From an uncultured Actinomycetes bacterium (GTDB lineage Bacteria; Actinomycetota; CADDZG01; WHSQ01): a stretch of DNA of 64,000 nt. The stretch covers positions 1 to 64,000 of the forward strand of contig CALMBW010000018.1 of assembly GCA_937863385.1 (NCBI GenBank). Direction: 5' to 3'. The notes under the pieces were generated by a model that did not search any database, was not told the DNA's origin, and saw only the letters and a list, made by a program, of their open reading frames with translations. Position numbers and translations under genes: made by a program. This document shows, piece by piece, positions 9,802 through 19,520 of this stretch. Within the stretch, counting starts at the first letter, position 1, and each line of letters opens with the position of its first letter.

Positions 9802-10683
9802 TCAAAGTGACCGAAGAACCTCCGCCAAGGCTCGAGGATCATGGCCTCCATCGCTCCTGGCCACATCAGCCTCGATCAGCTTGACGTCGGGGAAGCGCCA
9901 TGCGTGAGGGTTGAGAGGGACACCGTCGAGCGCAAGGACCGGCGACTGAACCAGGGCGACGTCGAGGCTCCCCTGCCCGACATGGCCGAGGAATGCCCGA
10001 ACATGAGAGACCGCGTCAAGCCCCTCGGTCTCGCCGGGTTGTTGGCGCGAGTTCACGACCAAGACCCTCTGGGCGTCGGTGTCTCGCAACGCTTGACCGA
10101 TCCCGGGCACCAGCAGGGTCGCGATCATGCTCGTGAAGAGGCTGCCGGGCCCGATGACGATCTGGTCGGCTCCAAGGATCGCGTAGACCGCCTCCCGATT
10201 AGCGGCTGGAGTGGAAGGGCGGAGATGCACAGATCGGATCCTCTTATCGGTCTGGGCGACGGCCACCTGACCATCGACGACGCCACCCTCGACGATCGCG
10301 GAAAGGGTGACTACCTCGGTCGTTGCGGGATGCACGCGACCTTCGGCTTGCAACAATCGTCCAGCCTCTTGGACCCCCGCGGCGAAGTCCCCCATCTCTT
10401 TCACCAAGGCAGCGATGATCAGATTGCCGATCGGATGCCCTTCAAGTGTCCCTTCGCTGAACCGGTGTTGAAAGATATGAGCAAGGGTGGAGTCGTTCGC
10501 AAGGGCCACAAGACAGTTCCGGATGTCCCCGGGGGCCGGGATGCCCAGCTCAGCAGTCAAGCGACCCGAGGATCCTCCGTCATCTGCGACCGTTACGACA
10601 GCGGATACCTCCGATGCGTAGAGGCGCGCCGCTCTAAGGGTCGTTGCTAAACCGTGGCCGCCGCCGATACCAACAACTTTCAT
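9802..10683 (-). CDS. yvcK: YvcK/CofD-like gluconeogenesis factor
   Basis: A 293-residue Rossmann-like protein with GGGHGLATTLRAARLY at the N-terminus and ADDGGSSGRL, both typical of YvcK (also called CuvA in mycobacteria). The family binds UDP-sugars and links central metabolism to cell-wall synthesis. CofD paralogues act in F420 synthesis, but linkage to rapZ and uvrC supports the YvcK assignment. The gene overlaps rapZ by four bases. Confidence 0.9.
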   Translation of the reverse strand: MKVVGIGGGHGLATTLRAARLYASEVSAVVTVADDGGSSGRLTAELGIPAPGDIRNCLVALANDSTLAHIFQHRFSEGTLEGHPIGNLIIAALVKEMGDFAAGVQEAGRLLQAEGRVHPATTEVVTLSAIVEGGVVDGQVAVAQTDKRIRSVHLRPSTPAANREAVYAILGADQIVIGPGSLFTSMIATLLVPGIGQALRDTDAQRVLVVNSRQQPGETEGLDAVSHVRAFLGHVGQGSLDVALVQSPVLALDGVPLNPHAWRFPDVKLIEADVARSDGGHDPRALAEVLRSL

Positions 10684-11564
10684 CGATGTGCCACCGGTGA
10701 CCGATCGACATCACGGTGCACCACATTTACCGGAAGGCCTTTCTCACGGATGAACGAACCGATCTCCTCAGACAGCACGACCGATCGATGGCGTCCCCCC
10801 GTGCACCCCACTGCGATCGTCAAGAAATGCCGGCCTTCGTCTTGGTATCCAGGCAAGACTGTCGTCAACAGGTCACGTAGCCGGGTGAGAAACTCGGTGG
10901 TCGCTTCCTTGTCCAGCACGTAGTCGCGGATCTGTTGGTCACGGCCATCGAACGGACGAAGGTCCTCGATCCAATGCGGGTTAGGAAGAAAGCGAACATC
11001 CAGCACGATGTCCGCGTCGATAGGAAGGCCGTACTTGTAGCCGAATGAAACGATCGTGGTACGCATGTCGTCACCCTGCTGCCCACCGAAATAGCCCGCC
11101 ATCTTCTGGCGCAGGTCCCGCGACGACATCAAGGACGTATCGATGATCAGGTCCGCCTTGTTCTTGAACCAACCCATAGCGCGGCGTTCTTCTTTGATCC
11201 CCGACAGAAGATCGTCGCCCTCTGCCAGAGGATGACGCCTTCGGGTGGCATCGAAACGACGCACAAGCACCTCGTCATCTGCCTCCAGGAAAACAAGCTT
11301 GTACGCGATTGTCGCTTCAAGTGCCTCCAATGCGGCCTCAGCCTCTTTGAAGAAAGACCCGTTGCGGGCATCGATGACGAGTGCGATACGAGCGATCAGA
11401 TTGCCGGGCTGCAATGACAGCTGGATCATCTGGCCTATCAACTGTGGCGGAAGGTTATCGATCACGTACCAGCCGAGATCCTCTAGGGCCTTAGCGGCCT
11501 CTGATCGTCCCGCTCCAGATAGGCCGCTGATGACCGTTATCTCGACATGCCGTTCGACCGTCAA
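10680..11564 (-). CDS. rapZ: RNase adapter / nucleotide-binding protein RapZ
   Basis: A 294-residue protein with an N-terminal P-loop (ISGLSGAGRSEAA), YVIDNLPPQL and a C-terminal GCTGGRHRSV motif, all typical of the RapZ/YvcJ family. In E. coli RapZ controls glucosamine-6-phosphate synthesis through small-RNA decay; in actinobacteria the role is less clear and may involve cell-wall precursor control together with YvcK. It is sandwiched between uvrC and yvcK with four-base overlaps on both sides. Confidence 0.94.
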   Translation of the reverse strand: MTVERHVEITVISGLSGAGRSEAAKALEDLGWYVIDNLPPQLIGQMIQLSLQPGNLIARIALVIDARNGSFFKEAEAALEALEATIAYKLVFLEADDEVLVRRFDATRRRHPLAEGDDLLSGIKEERRAMGWFKNKADLIIDTSLMSSRDLRQKMAGYFGGQQGDDMRTTIVSFGYKYGLPIDADIVLDVRFLPNPHWIEDLRPFDGRDQQIRDYVLDKEATTEFLTRLRDLLTTVLPGYQDEGRHFLTIAVGCTGGRHRSVVLSEEIGSFIREKGLPVNVVHRDVDRSPVAHR

Positions 11565-13438
11565 GATGCCTCCCTTTCCCCCGGTGTGTTCCCATTCAAC
11601 GTGTCGTGGATGGCTCTTGCGACCGATACCGGGATCCCAGGGACCGCTTGGATATCCTCCAGAGAAGCCTCGCGCATGCGCTTGACGGAACCGAAGGTTT
11701 TCAGCAACTTCTTGCGTCTTGCCTCTCCGAGGCCTGTGATTCCATCAAGCACCGAGGCCGTCATCTTCTTTCCTCGCCTCAGTCGGTGGTAGGTAAGAGC
11801 GAACCGATGTGCCTCGTCTCTGATCTGCTGTAGGAGATATAGGGCTTCGGAACCCCGGGGTATCAAGACCGGGTCCCTGCGATTCGGGAGAAAGACCTCC
11901 TCCATCCGCTTCGCCAGAGAGACGGTGGTCACGTCGGTGATCCCAAGCTCGTCCATGACCTCAACGGCTCGCTTCAATTGTCCCTTACCCCCATCGATCA
12001 CGACCAGGCTAGGCGGGTAGGCGAAGCGACCGGAGCGGGCCTCTTCGGAGCTTTCCATGTCCTTCAGATAGCGGGTGAACCTGCGGCGGATCACCTCACC
12101 CATGTTGGCAAAGTCGTCCTGGCGATCGTTCCACTTGATCTTGAATCTCCGATAGTCGGAGCGCTTGGGTAGACCGTCTTCGAAGACAACCATGGACCCC
12201 ACCGCCTCGGAGGGGCCCGTGTTGGAGATATCGAAGCACTCGATGCGCAAGGGTGCGTCTTCCATCCCTAGATATCGCTGCAACTCCTGGAGTTGTTTGG
12301 CTCGAGCAGCGAAGTCACTCGAGCGCTTCAGCTTGTGCCGGGCGAACGCCTCTCGCGCGTTCTCTTGAACCGTTTCGATCAACTTCCGCTTACTTCCCCT
12401 CTGGGGGACGACGATCCTCACTTTTGATCCGCGCGATTCTCCCAACCACTCCTCTAACAACTTCGCATCCTCGACCTCGGATGTTACGTAGACGCTTTTC
12501 GGTACCTCTTGGTCGAGGTAGAGGCGTTGCAGGAACCGCCCTATCAGCTCGGGAGTCGTGAGTTCCTCCACCTTGTCGACAACGAAGCCTTTCCTGCCGG
12601 TCACTCTTCCGCGGCGAACGAAAAAGACCTGGAATGCCGCTTCGATGTCATCTTCAGCGAGGCCGATCACGTCCAGATCCTCCGGGCGCTCCGACACCAT
12701 CTCTTGCCGCTCGACCGCTTTCCGAACACTTGTCAACTGATCTCGATATTTGGCGGCAAGTTCGTACTCTTGCGTACCCGCATGCCGCTTCATCTCTTCT
12801 TCGAGGCGGGAGATAACCGTATCGGTGTCCCCATCGAGGAAGGCGCATAACTCATCAACTGTCTGGCGGTGTTCTTCTGCATCAACAGCCCCGACACACG
12901 GCCCGGAACATCTCTCGATATGAAACAGCAAGCAAGGACGCCCGCGTCTGGCACACCTATCGAAGACCCCCTGCGAACAGGTACGCACGGGAAACGTGCG
13001 TAGCAGAAGATCGAGCGTGTCGCGGATGGCATACGCGTGGGCGAAAGGCCCGTAGTAACGGACCCCCTTCTTCTTAGGGCCCCTGAGGACCCGAGCCCTA
13101 GGGATCTCTTCATCCAAAGTGATCGCGAGATACGGGTAGCTCTTGTCGTCGCGATACCTAACGTTGTAGCGGGGCCGATGTTCTTTGATCAAACTCAGCT
13201 CCAGATGCAGAGCTTCGAGTTCACTTGCCGTCACTATCCATTCGACATCGGTTGCCGTTTGAACCATGGCAGCCGTCCTGGGATGGAGATCGGTCGCGAA
13301 GTAGTTCGACAACCGCGAACGAAGCGACTTGGCCTTTCCCGCATAGATGACTCGTCCCTGAGCGTCTCGGAACAGGTACGCCCCGGGCTTGTCCGGGATC
13401 GACCCCTGTTCGGGACGGTTCAATCTGGTTCGCCGCAT
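11561..13438 (-). CDS. uvrC: Excinuclease ABC subunit C
   Basis: The 625-residue nuclease makes the two incisions in nucleotide-excision repair. From N to C it shows a GIY-YIG domain (GAYLFRDAQGRVIYAGKAKSL, at about 19-38), a UVR motif region near residues 195-235, the RNase H-like second nuclease domain (RIECFDISN, VVIDGGKGQL) and a C-terminal helix-hairpin-helix (DGITGLGEARRKKLL). The start ATG at 13438 gives the usual length. It is the first gene of the uvrC-rapZ-yvcK unit. Confidence 0.97.
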   Translation of the reverse strand: MRRTRLNRPEQGSIPDKPGAYLFRDAQGRVIYAGKAKSLRSRLSNYFATDLHPRTAAMVQTATDVEWIVTASELEALHLELSLIKEHRPRYNVRYRDDKSYPYLAITLDEEIPRARVLRGPKKKGVRYYGPFAHAYAIRDTLDLLLRTFPVRTCSQGVFDRCARRGRPCLLFHIERCSGPCVGAVDAEEHRQTVDELCAFLDGDTDTVISRLEEEMKRHAGTQEYELAAKYRDQLTSVRKAVERQEMVSERPEDLDVIGLAEDDIEAAFQVFFVRRGRVTGRKGFVVDKVEELTTPELIGRFLQRLYLDQEVPKSVYVTSEVEDAKLLEEWLGESRGSKVRIVVPQRGSKRKLIETVQENAREAFARHKLKRSSDFAARAKQLQELQRYLGMEDAPLRIECFDISNTGPSEAVGSMVVFEDGLPKRSDYRRFKIKWNDRQDDFANMGEVIRRRFTRYLKDMESSEEARSGRFAYPPSLVVIDGGKGQLKRAVEVMDELGITDVTTVSLAKRMEEVFLPNRRDPVLIPRGSEALYLLQQIRDEAHRFALTYHRLRRGKKMTASVLDGITGLGEARRKKLLKTFGSVKRMREASLEDIQAVPGIPVSVARAIHDTLNGNTPGEREAS

Positions 13439-13506
13439 GGCTCAATCATCCCGCAGCACCGGTTGCCCCCGAGCAGCCGACACGTGCAGCTTGTGGGGGT
13501 GCTCGG

Positions 13507-15147
13507 TCAGTTGCCGGCTGCTTCGCTGTGGCGGTCTTCAGGCGGCAGGCCCGTGAAGAGTGCACCCCCAGGCAGATATGGCAGCGGGTCGACGGGTGTC
13601 GTTTTGATCCTGATCTCGAAGTGAAGGTTGTCCCCGGTACAGCTTCCTGTGCACCCGACGGCTCCGAGCAGATCGCCTGCTTCTACCTTTTGTCCCCTGC
13701 GAACCCCGATCTTGGAGAGGTGCGCATAAAGGGAGGAGTAGCCATTGCTGTGCTCGATCACCACGACGTTCCCGTAGCCTCCCGGGTTGTAACCCGCGGT
13801 TACAACGGTCCCAGACGCGGCGGCTACCACGGGAGCACCGGCGAGACCATCGATGTCTATCCCTGTATGTAGCCGGTCATCGCGGGGGCCGAAGTAGGAG
13901 GTCACGGCACCGTCCGCCGGCCATGAGAAGACCACCGGCGAGCCGCGGTCGTCCGCCGATGAACCGAATTCCAGCCCGACGGTATCTAAACCCTGGCGGT
14001 AGTCGTCTGCATAGGTCTCAAGAGCGGCGAGGAGAGAATCGGTCATGACACTCGAAGCTGCCTGAGCTTGTTCACACTTGTAGCCGACCGGCACCCTTCG
14101 TTCCTCTCGAAGGTGAGGAAGCCGCTCGTACTTGAGAGGGAGTGGGTACTTGCAAGGCCAGAACTCTTCACGTTCGTCAGCCCTTACCAATCCAACCCTG
14201 ATCCTGTAGAACGTGCTGCCATCTGGGTTACGCCAGGGAACCGACGACTCTTCGATCGCTCGTAGGAAATCGGGTGTGTACTCCAGGGACTGGATGACAC
14301 TGTCCTTGGAATCGAGTTGGAACTCGGTGAATCCGGCCAACGACTCGATCCCGTCGCGCAAAGACTGGCCCGACTCGGCCAGCAACTCCAGACCCTCCCG
14401 TGCGAGCCGGTCGTTCGCAGCTAGGAAGGCGCGCGTTTCCTCGGGTTCGTCCCCAAGCCCTTCGAACACGCTATCTGCCGCTTCGATGGCTGCGGCGAAG
14501 GCATCTTTAGTCCTAAGGAACTCGGCCCCCGCTTGGGTCGAGTTGTCTAGCAGGGACTTCTGCTCGGAGGCGACCGAGGCAAACGCATCAGAGAGGGTCC
14601 CCAATGATTCGAGGATCGTAGCTATCTCCTCTTCTCTCCCTCCGAGCCCCCCTGCTAGTTCTTCGATCACCCGCGCCGTCTGTTCCGGAGACACGTCGAC
14701 CAGAACCTTGTCCAGCGACTGGAGGAGCGCCTGGAAATCGACAGGGAGGCTGGTTCGAGAGCGCTCGATCACATCACCGTCCTTGAGTGTCTCTTCGTTG
14801 TCGCTCAGAGGAGTCAGGTTAACGAACTGCTCCCCCACGGCACTCTTACTACGAACACTGGCCGAAACGTCGGACGGGATCCTGTCCGCCCACTCTGGCC
14901 CGATCACCAACTCGATATCAACGCCGTCGTCGTTCAACGTCATGTCGCCAACCTGGCCGACCAAGACGCCGCGGTAGGTCACCTCTTGATTGGTGAAAAC
15001 ACCACCGGAAGCCGCGAAATCCGCCGTCACCGTGTAGGGCTTGTTGGTGCCGACGCCGACGAGACTGAAGAACACCCAGGCAACCATCCCGATAGCCAAC
15101 ACACCTACGGTTATGAGGTTGATAAGGAGCTTGCGCTTGGGAGTCAT
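13507..15147 (-). CDS. MCE-family protein fused to a LytM/M23 peptidase-like domain (mceF position)
   Basis: The 546-residue protein has one N-terminal membrane helix (about 9-31), an MCE domain (about 37-115, VTYRGVLVGQVGDM) and long helical segments, then a C-terminal LytM/M23 domain (about 420-530: SYFGPRDDRLHTGIDI, YAHLS, GDNLHFEIR). MCE proteins form envelope-spanning lipid-transport channels; LytM domains bind or cut peptidoglycan. In the HxH metal/catalytic motif the first His is Asn (NLH), so the domain is probably non-catalytic or altered, as in EnvC-like activators. It is the last gene of the mce operon and overlaps the preceding one by four bases. I do not know of this fusion from characterised Mce systems. 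Confidence 0.85.
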   Translation of the reverse strand: MTPKRKLLINLITVGVLAIGMVAWVFFSLVGVGTNKPYTVTADFAASGGVFTNQEVTYRGVLVGQVGDMTLNDDGVDIELVIGPEWADRIPSDVSASVRSKSAVGEQFVNLTPLSDNEETLKDGDVIERSRTSLPVDFQALLQSLDKVLVDVSPEQTARVIEELAGGLGGREEEIATILESLGTLSDAFASVASEQKSLLDNSTQAGAEFLRTKDAFAAAIEAADSVFEGLGDEPEETRAFLAANDRLAREGLELLAESGQSLRDGIESLAGFTEFQLDSKDSVIQSLEYTPDFLRAIEESSVPWRNPDGSTFYRIRVGLVRADEREEFWPCKYPLPLKYERLPHLREERRVPVGYKCEQAQAASSVMTDSLLAALETYADDYRQGLDTVGLEFGSSADDRGSPVVFSWPADGAVTSYFGPRDDRLHTGIDIDGLAGAPVVAAASGTVVTAGYNPGGYGNVVVIEHSNGYSSLYAHLSKIGVRRGQKVEAGDLLGAVGCTGSCTGDNLHFEIRIKTTPVDPLPYLPGGALFTGLPPEDRHSEAAGN

Positions 15148-16157
15148 CGGCCACTCCCCTCCCCGGGGACGTCGCCCTTCTCACCGTTGGTGTTGCAGTT
15201 CGCTAGGGCTTCACAGATCACTGCTTGGACCTGGATGTAGTCACCTTTGCCGGCGCCCCCCGGGCCGCCCCCGAGACTCTTCGTGAACAACTCCAAGAAG
15301 GTCGCGAGCTGCCCGATGTCCGCACGAAGTTCTCCGTCCGCTCCTGCGATGGCCTGAAGGACGGGCCTGAGAGCACGGAACTGCCGGTCGATGGCGGATT
15401 CATGGTCCGAGAGGAAGCGGGAACTGACAGTGCCGAAGCGCCGAAGCGAGCTGAAGAGCAGCCGCAGTTCGTCTCCTTGATCGGCCAATAGGACATTGGC
15501 CTCCTCTAGGGAGTCCAGGAAGCTGTCTAGCGTGGCTGTATTCGCGGCAAGAGTCTCACCGGCGCCTGCCAGATGATCGATGGCTGAAGCGATGTCGAGT
15601 TTCCGGTCAGCCAGAACCGAGGTGAATCGCTCGAGTTCCTCGATCGTGTCACCGAACCGCTGCCCGCGCTCCTCGAGGATCAAGGCCTGAGCGTGCGTGA
15701 ACCGGTTGAGATCTTCTAACGCTCCGCTCCCTACGAATGATGAGAGATCGGACAGGAAGGTCTCGATGTCGACCCGGCGGTCGGTCTCTGACACTTCGAT
15801 CACCGTCCCGGTGGCGCCTATGAACGGTGGGCCATCCGACCCCGGGACGAGTTCGAGGAACTGCTCTCCCAGGAGGGAGGTTTGCCGGATGACGGCAGAA
15901 ACGCCATCAGCGGGAATGTCGGCCTTCGGATCGAGGGCCATCGTCACCTTGGCGAGCATCGTCCCGTCGCGTAGCTCGTATGCGATCTCGTTGATGATCC
16001 CGATCTCGACATCCAGCATCTGGACGTTGGCACCCTGAACTAGATCCCCTGCATCTTCGAAGTACGCAACAACCTCGTTACCGTCGGCACTTCCTGTCAG
16101 GGCGCAGCCGGAGAAGGAAAACCCAGCAACGATGGCCAGCGATAAGAAACGCTTCAT
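15144..16157 (-). CDS. MCE-family lipoprotein (mceE/LprN position)
   Basis: A 337-residue protein with a lipoprotein signal peptide (SFSGC, Cys at about 18) followed by an MCE domain (QMLDVEIGIINEIAY, SLLGEQFLELVPG) and extended helical segments. The fifth gene of actinobacterial mce operons is usually a lipoprotein (LprN-like), and this one is fifth of six, so it is the likely counterpart. It overlaps its neighbours on both sides by four bases, showing tight co-translation. Confidence 0.88.
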   Translation of the reverse strand: MKRFLSLAIVAGFSFSGCALTGSADGNEVVAYFEDAGDLVQGANVQMLDVEIGIINEIAYELRDGTMLAKVTMALDPKADIPADGVSAVIRQTSLLGEQFLELVPGSDGPPFIGATGTVIEVSETDRRVDIETFLSDLSSFVGSGALEDLNRFTHAQALILEERGQRFGDTIEELERFTSVLADRKLDIASAIDHLAGAGETLAANTATLDSFLDSLEEANVLLADQGDELRLLFSSLRRFGTVSSRFLSDHESAIDRQFRALRPVLQAIAGADGELRADIGQLATFLELFTKSLGGGPGGAGKGDYIQVQAVICEALANCNTNGEKGDVPGEGSGR

Positions 16158-17443
16158 GGCGCGTCCCCCGCGACGCCCTCAACCAACCAGCGACCGATGA
16201 AGCCGAGGAAGGCGTCCTCTCCAACCTCATCGGCGATGGCCTGAAGTTTCTCAACCGTTTGAGCATCGACCGTCGTTGCACCGGGAAGGACCACGCAGTC
16301 CCTGATCAGGATGTCGATAAGGAACGAGAGGTCGTCGTCGTACGGGTCTGGGATGTAACTCAGTGCAGTCTCGAGGATGTCCGTGTAGTCCGCCAAAGGC
16401 GTGACCGCCGTAACAGTGTCCGCAACGTTCTGCAGGCGCTCGCAACTGTTCGTATCTCTCGAATCGATCCGGTAGTTGTACTCCGAGCCCGCAGTACCAG
16501 GTGCAGCCTGGCGACCCGTGTAGGCGTAAAGCCCCCTGCCGGAAGCATCGGTCGCGCCGAGCGTTTGAGCGATCACGTTGCTCCATTGGATGCCTCGTTC
16601 GAGATCATCCTGGTTTCGAAGCAGCACCCGCAACACTTTGGACAACCTCTCGAAGGAGCTACCGATCTGCTCACCGGAGCTGTTCAATACCTGAGCCGTC
16701 TGATCGCTCAGGAAGGTCAGATTCTCGATCGTTCCCTCGAGATTGTCCTGGTCGGCCAGGAGAGCTTCGGCGACCAACTGGAAGCGCTCGTTGACGATCG
16801 CTATCTCGCTCGATCGATTCGCTAGAGACAAGAAGAGCCGGTCGAGGTTCTGGATCAACCCTGTGAGGTTCTGATCGGAATCGGCGAGGTTCTCGAGTAC
16901 GGTCGCCCCCCCCTCAAGGGTCCCGGCAAGCTCATCGCTACGCCCCGCGAATGCCGTATCCAAACTGTCGATCAAACGTGCCAGAGATCCTTGTTCTCGA
17001 TCGTTGCGGGGCTCGAGCGCCTCGAGCAACCCTTGCAACTGAGTCAACACATCGTCCAGTTCTGCGGGGATGGATGTGCGGCCCAGTGGGATGTGGTCCC
17101 CCGCTGCAAGGGTCGCTCCACCCGAGTAGGCCGGGAAGAACTGCACGTAGCGGTCCGAGATGACGGTGACGGGGATCACGGCAAGGTCGGCATCGGCGGG
17201 GATCTTGGTCCCCTCTTGGATCTCCATGGTCAAGCGAACCCCCTCGGGTCGGGGCTCGACACCGGTGATGTGACCGACCTCGATCCCTCTAACCATGACC
17301 CGGCCTCCCTTAAAGAGGTTCGGGGCCTGATCGATATCGGCCGTCACGGTGTACGTGGCCGGTCCTTTGCCCGCCACGGAGTATGCAACGAGCACGCCGC
17401 CCAACACGGCAACGGTTGCGATGAGACCCGTCACCCTCTTCAT
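16154..17443 (-). CDS. MCE-family protein (mceD position)
   Basis: A 429-residue protein with one N-terminal membrane helix and an MCE domain (about 32-110, MVRGIEVGHITGVEP and SDRYVQFFP). A long alpha-helical region (about 125-290) follows, and the final part contains two cysteines in a less conserved tail. By analogy with mycobacterial Mce proteins it is a subunit of a hexameric lipid-import tube. It is fourth in the operon with overlaps at both ends. The substrate is unknown. Confidence 0.88.
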   Translation of the reverse strand: MKRVTGLIATVAVLGGVLVAYSVAGKGPATYTVTADIDQAPNLFKGGRVMVRGIEVGHITGVEPRPEGVRLTMEIQEGTKIPADADLAVIPVTVISDRYVQFFPAYSGGATLAAGDHIPLGRTSIPAELDDVLTQLQGLLEALEPRNDREQGSLARLIDSLDTAFAGRSDELAGTLEGGATVLENLADSDQNLTGLIQNLDRLFLSLANRSSEIAIVNERFQLVAEALLADQDNLEGTIENLTFLSDQTAQVLNSSGEQIGSSFERLSKVLRVLLRNQDDLERGIQWSNVIAQTLGATDASGRGLYAYTGRQAAPGTAGSEYNYRIDSRDTNSCERLQNVADTVTAVTPLADYTDILETALSYIPDPYDDDLSFLIDILIRDCVVLPGATTVDAQTVEKLQAIADEVGEDAFLGFIGRWLVEGVAGDAP

Positions 17444-18537
17444 GGGAGCACCCTCGCCGGCATCGGGGTCGGCTGTATCCCATGAACCGGAAGGCCGGGG
17501 TTCTGTGGCGAGCTATACGGAACACAAGTGTCCTCACTGGTCACCGCACACACATGTCCTTCGATGAAACGACCGATAGCACCCGGGCGTGCGAAGAGCG
17601 ATTGGGCGTCACCGAGATTCTGGATCGCGATCTCTAAGGACTTCAGCTCCGACTGCGCGGCCGCCAAGAGCGAGTTGAAGTCGGCGAAACCAAGCTCGAT
17701 GTCACCCTTCGCTACCTGGATCAGCGTTCCCAGGTTTCGGCCGAGGTCCTCCGTCGCGGCTAACAAACCGGTTATCGAACTGCGGTTCTCGGCGAGGGTG
17801 GCCAATACCTCAGCGGAGCGTCCGAGGATGCCTTCTAGGTCTTCGCCGCTATCCCCAAGGGTCTTGGTCACATCCTCTGTGTGTTCGAGCAATCGCGATA
17901 TCTCGGTGCTCTTGGAACCCAGCACATCGCCGAGATCGTCTAGATTCACCAATGCATCGCGCAACTCATCGGCGGAACGTCCGAAAGTGCCGGCCAAGAC
18001 ATTGAGCAACTGACGAAGAGCCTTCTTGTCGATCTCCTCGAGCACCGCTGTTCCTTCGGTCGCGGCCTGATAGATGTCGAACGGGATGCGCGTCTGATCC
18101 ATGGGGATGACGTCACCGTTCTCGAGGAAACCCTCTCCCTGCGCTATCGGATCCTCGCCTGCAGCTCGGGCCGCCAGGAGAGAACGTGGCATCTGAAGGT
18201 CGATGAACTTCTGCCCGAGGAGAGTTTTGAGTTTGACCTCTAGCCGGGTAGACCGAGGCAGGATGATGTCGTTCGCGATCTCCATCTTGACGCGTGCAGC
18301 GGTCTCGGTCAGCTCAACACCGGTAACCTGGCCCACCTTCACGCCGGCCACCCGGACCTCGTTGCCGGAACGCAGTCCTGCCGCGTCCTCAAGGTCGGCG
18401 TAGATGCTGTAAACGCCCCGAAGTCCCGGAACCTTGTTGATCGAGAACGCCGCCCCAAGACCGGCTGCGATCAGAGTGATCGAAACGAGCCCGACGGCGA
18501 TAGGAGAGCGCTCGCGGAACGACTTCACGGCATCCAC
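17440..18537 (-). CDS. MCE-family protein (mceC position)
   Basis: A 365-residue protein with an N-terminal helix (about 14-34), an MCE domain (VRVAGVKVGQVTGVEL, KTLLGQKFIDL) and a long helical region with repeated heptad-like spacing (about 150-320). It ends in a short Pro-rich tail (GLPVHGIQPTP). It overlaps the mceB-position gene by 13 bases and the mceD-position gene by four. The role is inferred from the family: one of six subunits of an envelope lipid transporter. Confidence 0.88.
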   Translation of the reverse strand: MDAVKSFRERSPIAVGLVSITLIAAGLGAAFSINKVPGLRGVYSIYADLEDAAGLRSGNEVRVAGVKVGQVTGVELTETAARVKMEIANDIILPRSTRLEVKLKTLLGQKFIDLQMPRSLLAARAAGEDPIAQGEGFLENGDVIPMDQTRIPFDIYQAATEGTAVLEEIDKKALRQLLNVLAGTFGRSADELRDALVNLDDLGDVLGSKSTEISRLLEHTEDVTKTLGDSGEDLEGILGRSAEVLATLAENRSSITGLLAATEDLGRNLGTLIQVAKGDIELGFADFNSLLAAAQSELKSLEIAIQNLGDAQSLFARPGAIGRFIEGHVCAVTSEDTCVPYSSPQNPGLPVHGIQPTPMPARVLP

Positions 18538-19520
18538 CGCCGTCCACAGGTTCCAGAATCGTCCCTACAAACGTCGATCAGGTGGATGTTTCCCCACTGA
18601 CCATAGTTGCTGACCCTCTTGACACCGATCGTGAAGCCGGGTAGCGCCTTGATCGCCTTTCGAAGCTGAGCACGCTTGTCGTTAACGGCGTCGAAGATCG
18701 TAGCCAGATCGGCCAGCTCGGCCTGGATGTCGGAGTCCCGTCTTTCGATGATCCTGCCGAAGCGTGTGGCCGCGTTGTCGAGCGTTTGAAGAGCGACCGC
18801 TAGGTCGTCTTTGCTTGCGGCGAGATCGCCCATGAATGAATTGAGCGCACCGAGGGTCGTTTGGAGCTGCTGGTCCCTTCCGGCTAGATCGGCCGTGACG
18901 ATGTTAAGGCTATCGAGCATCGTAGCGATCTGCTCGTCCTTCGTGGCAAGTGTGGCAGCTAGTTCGGAGATGTTCGCCAAGAAACCTTCGACGTCGGCAC
19001 TCCTACCCTTCAGTGCCTGAACGAGTTCCCGCGAGACGAGATTGATATCGGCCGGATCGGTGGAACGGATAAGTGGACGTAACCCGTTGAATAAAGCACT
19101 CAGGTCGAATGCCGGCGAAGTTCGATCAAGCGGGATGATGTCGCCCTCTTCCATCAGGCCCGTAGACGGCACATCGTCGTTCGCCACCAGCGTGACCATC
19201 CGTTGACCGACGAGGTTCCGGAAGCGGATCTCGGCATCGAGGTTGTCTGGAAGCTCGACCTCCTCATGGATCGTCATCTTTACAACCGCTACTCCGTCCT
19301 GGATCTCGATCGTGGAAACGCGACCGACCGTGACTCCGGCGGCTTTAACGACATCTCCGTTCAGCACGCCCGTCGCGTCGGTGAATTCGGCCGTGATCTC
19401 GTATGGGCTCTTGAAGAACTGCAGGTTGCCGATGATCGCTGCCAACCAAGTTGTCACGATGACCGTGACGACGGTAAAGATGCCGAGTTTGACCGCGGTC
19501 CAGCGGATGCTCCCGATCAT
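18525..19520 (-). CDS. MCE-family protein (mceB position)
   Basis: A 331-residue protein with a membrane helix (about 10-32) and an MCE domain (KAAGVTVGRVSTIEI, RNLVGQRMVTLV). Helical segments follow, and a Cys-containing C-terminus ends in a basic RRWMP tail. The gene order, size and single-helix layout match the second subunit of mce operons. It overlaps the upstream subunit gene by four bases. Confidence 0.88.
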   Translation of the reverse strand: MIGSIRWTAVKLGIFTVVTVIVTTWLAAIIGNLQFFKSPYEITAEFTDATGVLNGDVVKAAGVTVGRVSTIEIQDGVAVVKMTIHEEVELPDNLDAEIRFRNLVGQRMVTLVANDDVPSTGLMEEGDIIPLDRTSPAFDLSALFNGLRPLIRSTDPADINLVSRELVQALKGRSADVEGFLANISELAATLATKDEQIATMLDSLNIVTADLAGRDQQLQTTLGALNSFMGDLAASKDDLAVALQTLDNAATRFGRIIERRDSDIQAELADLATIFDAVNDKRAQLRKAIKALPGFTIGVKRVSNYGQWGNIHLIDVCRDDSGTCGRRWMP

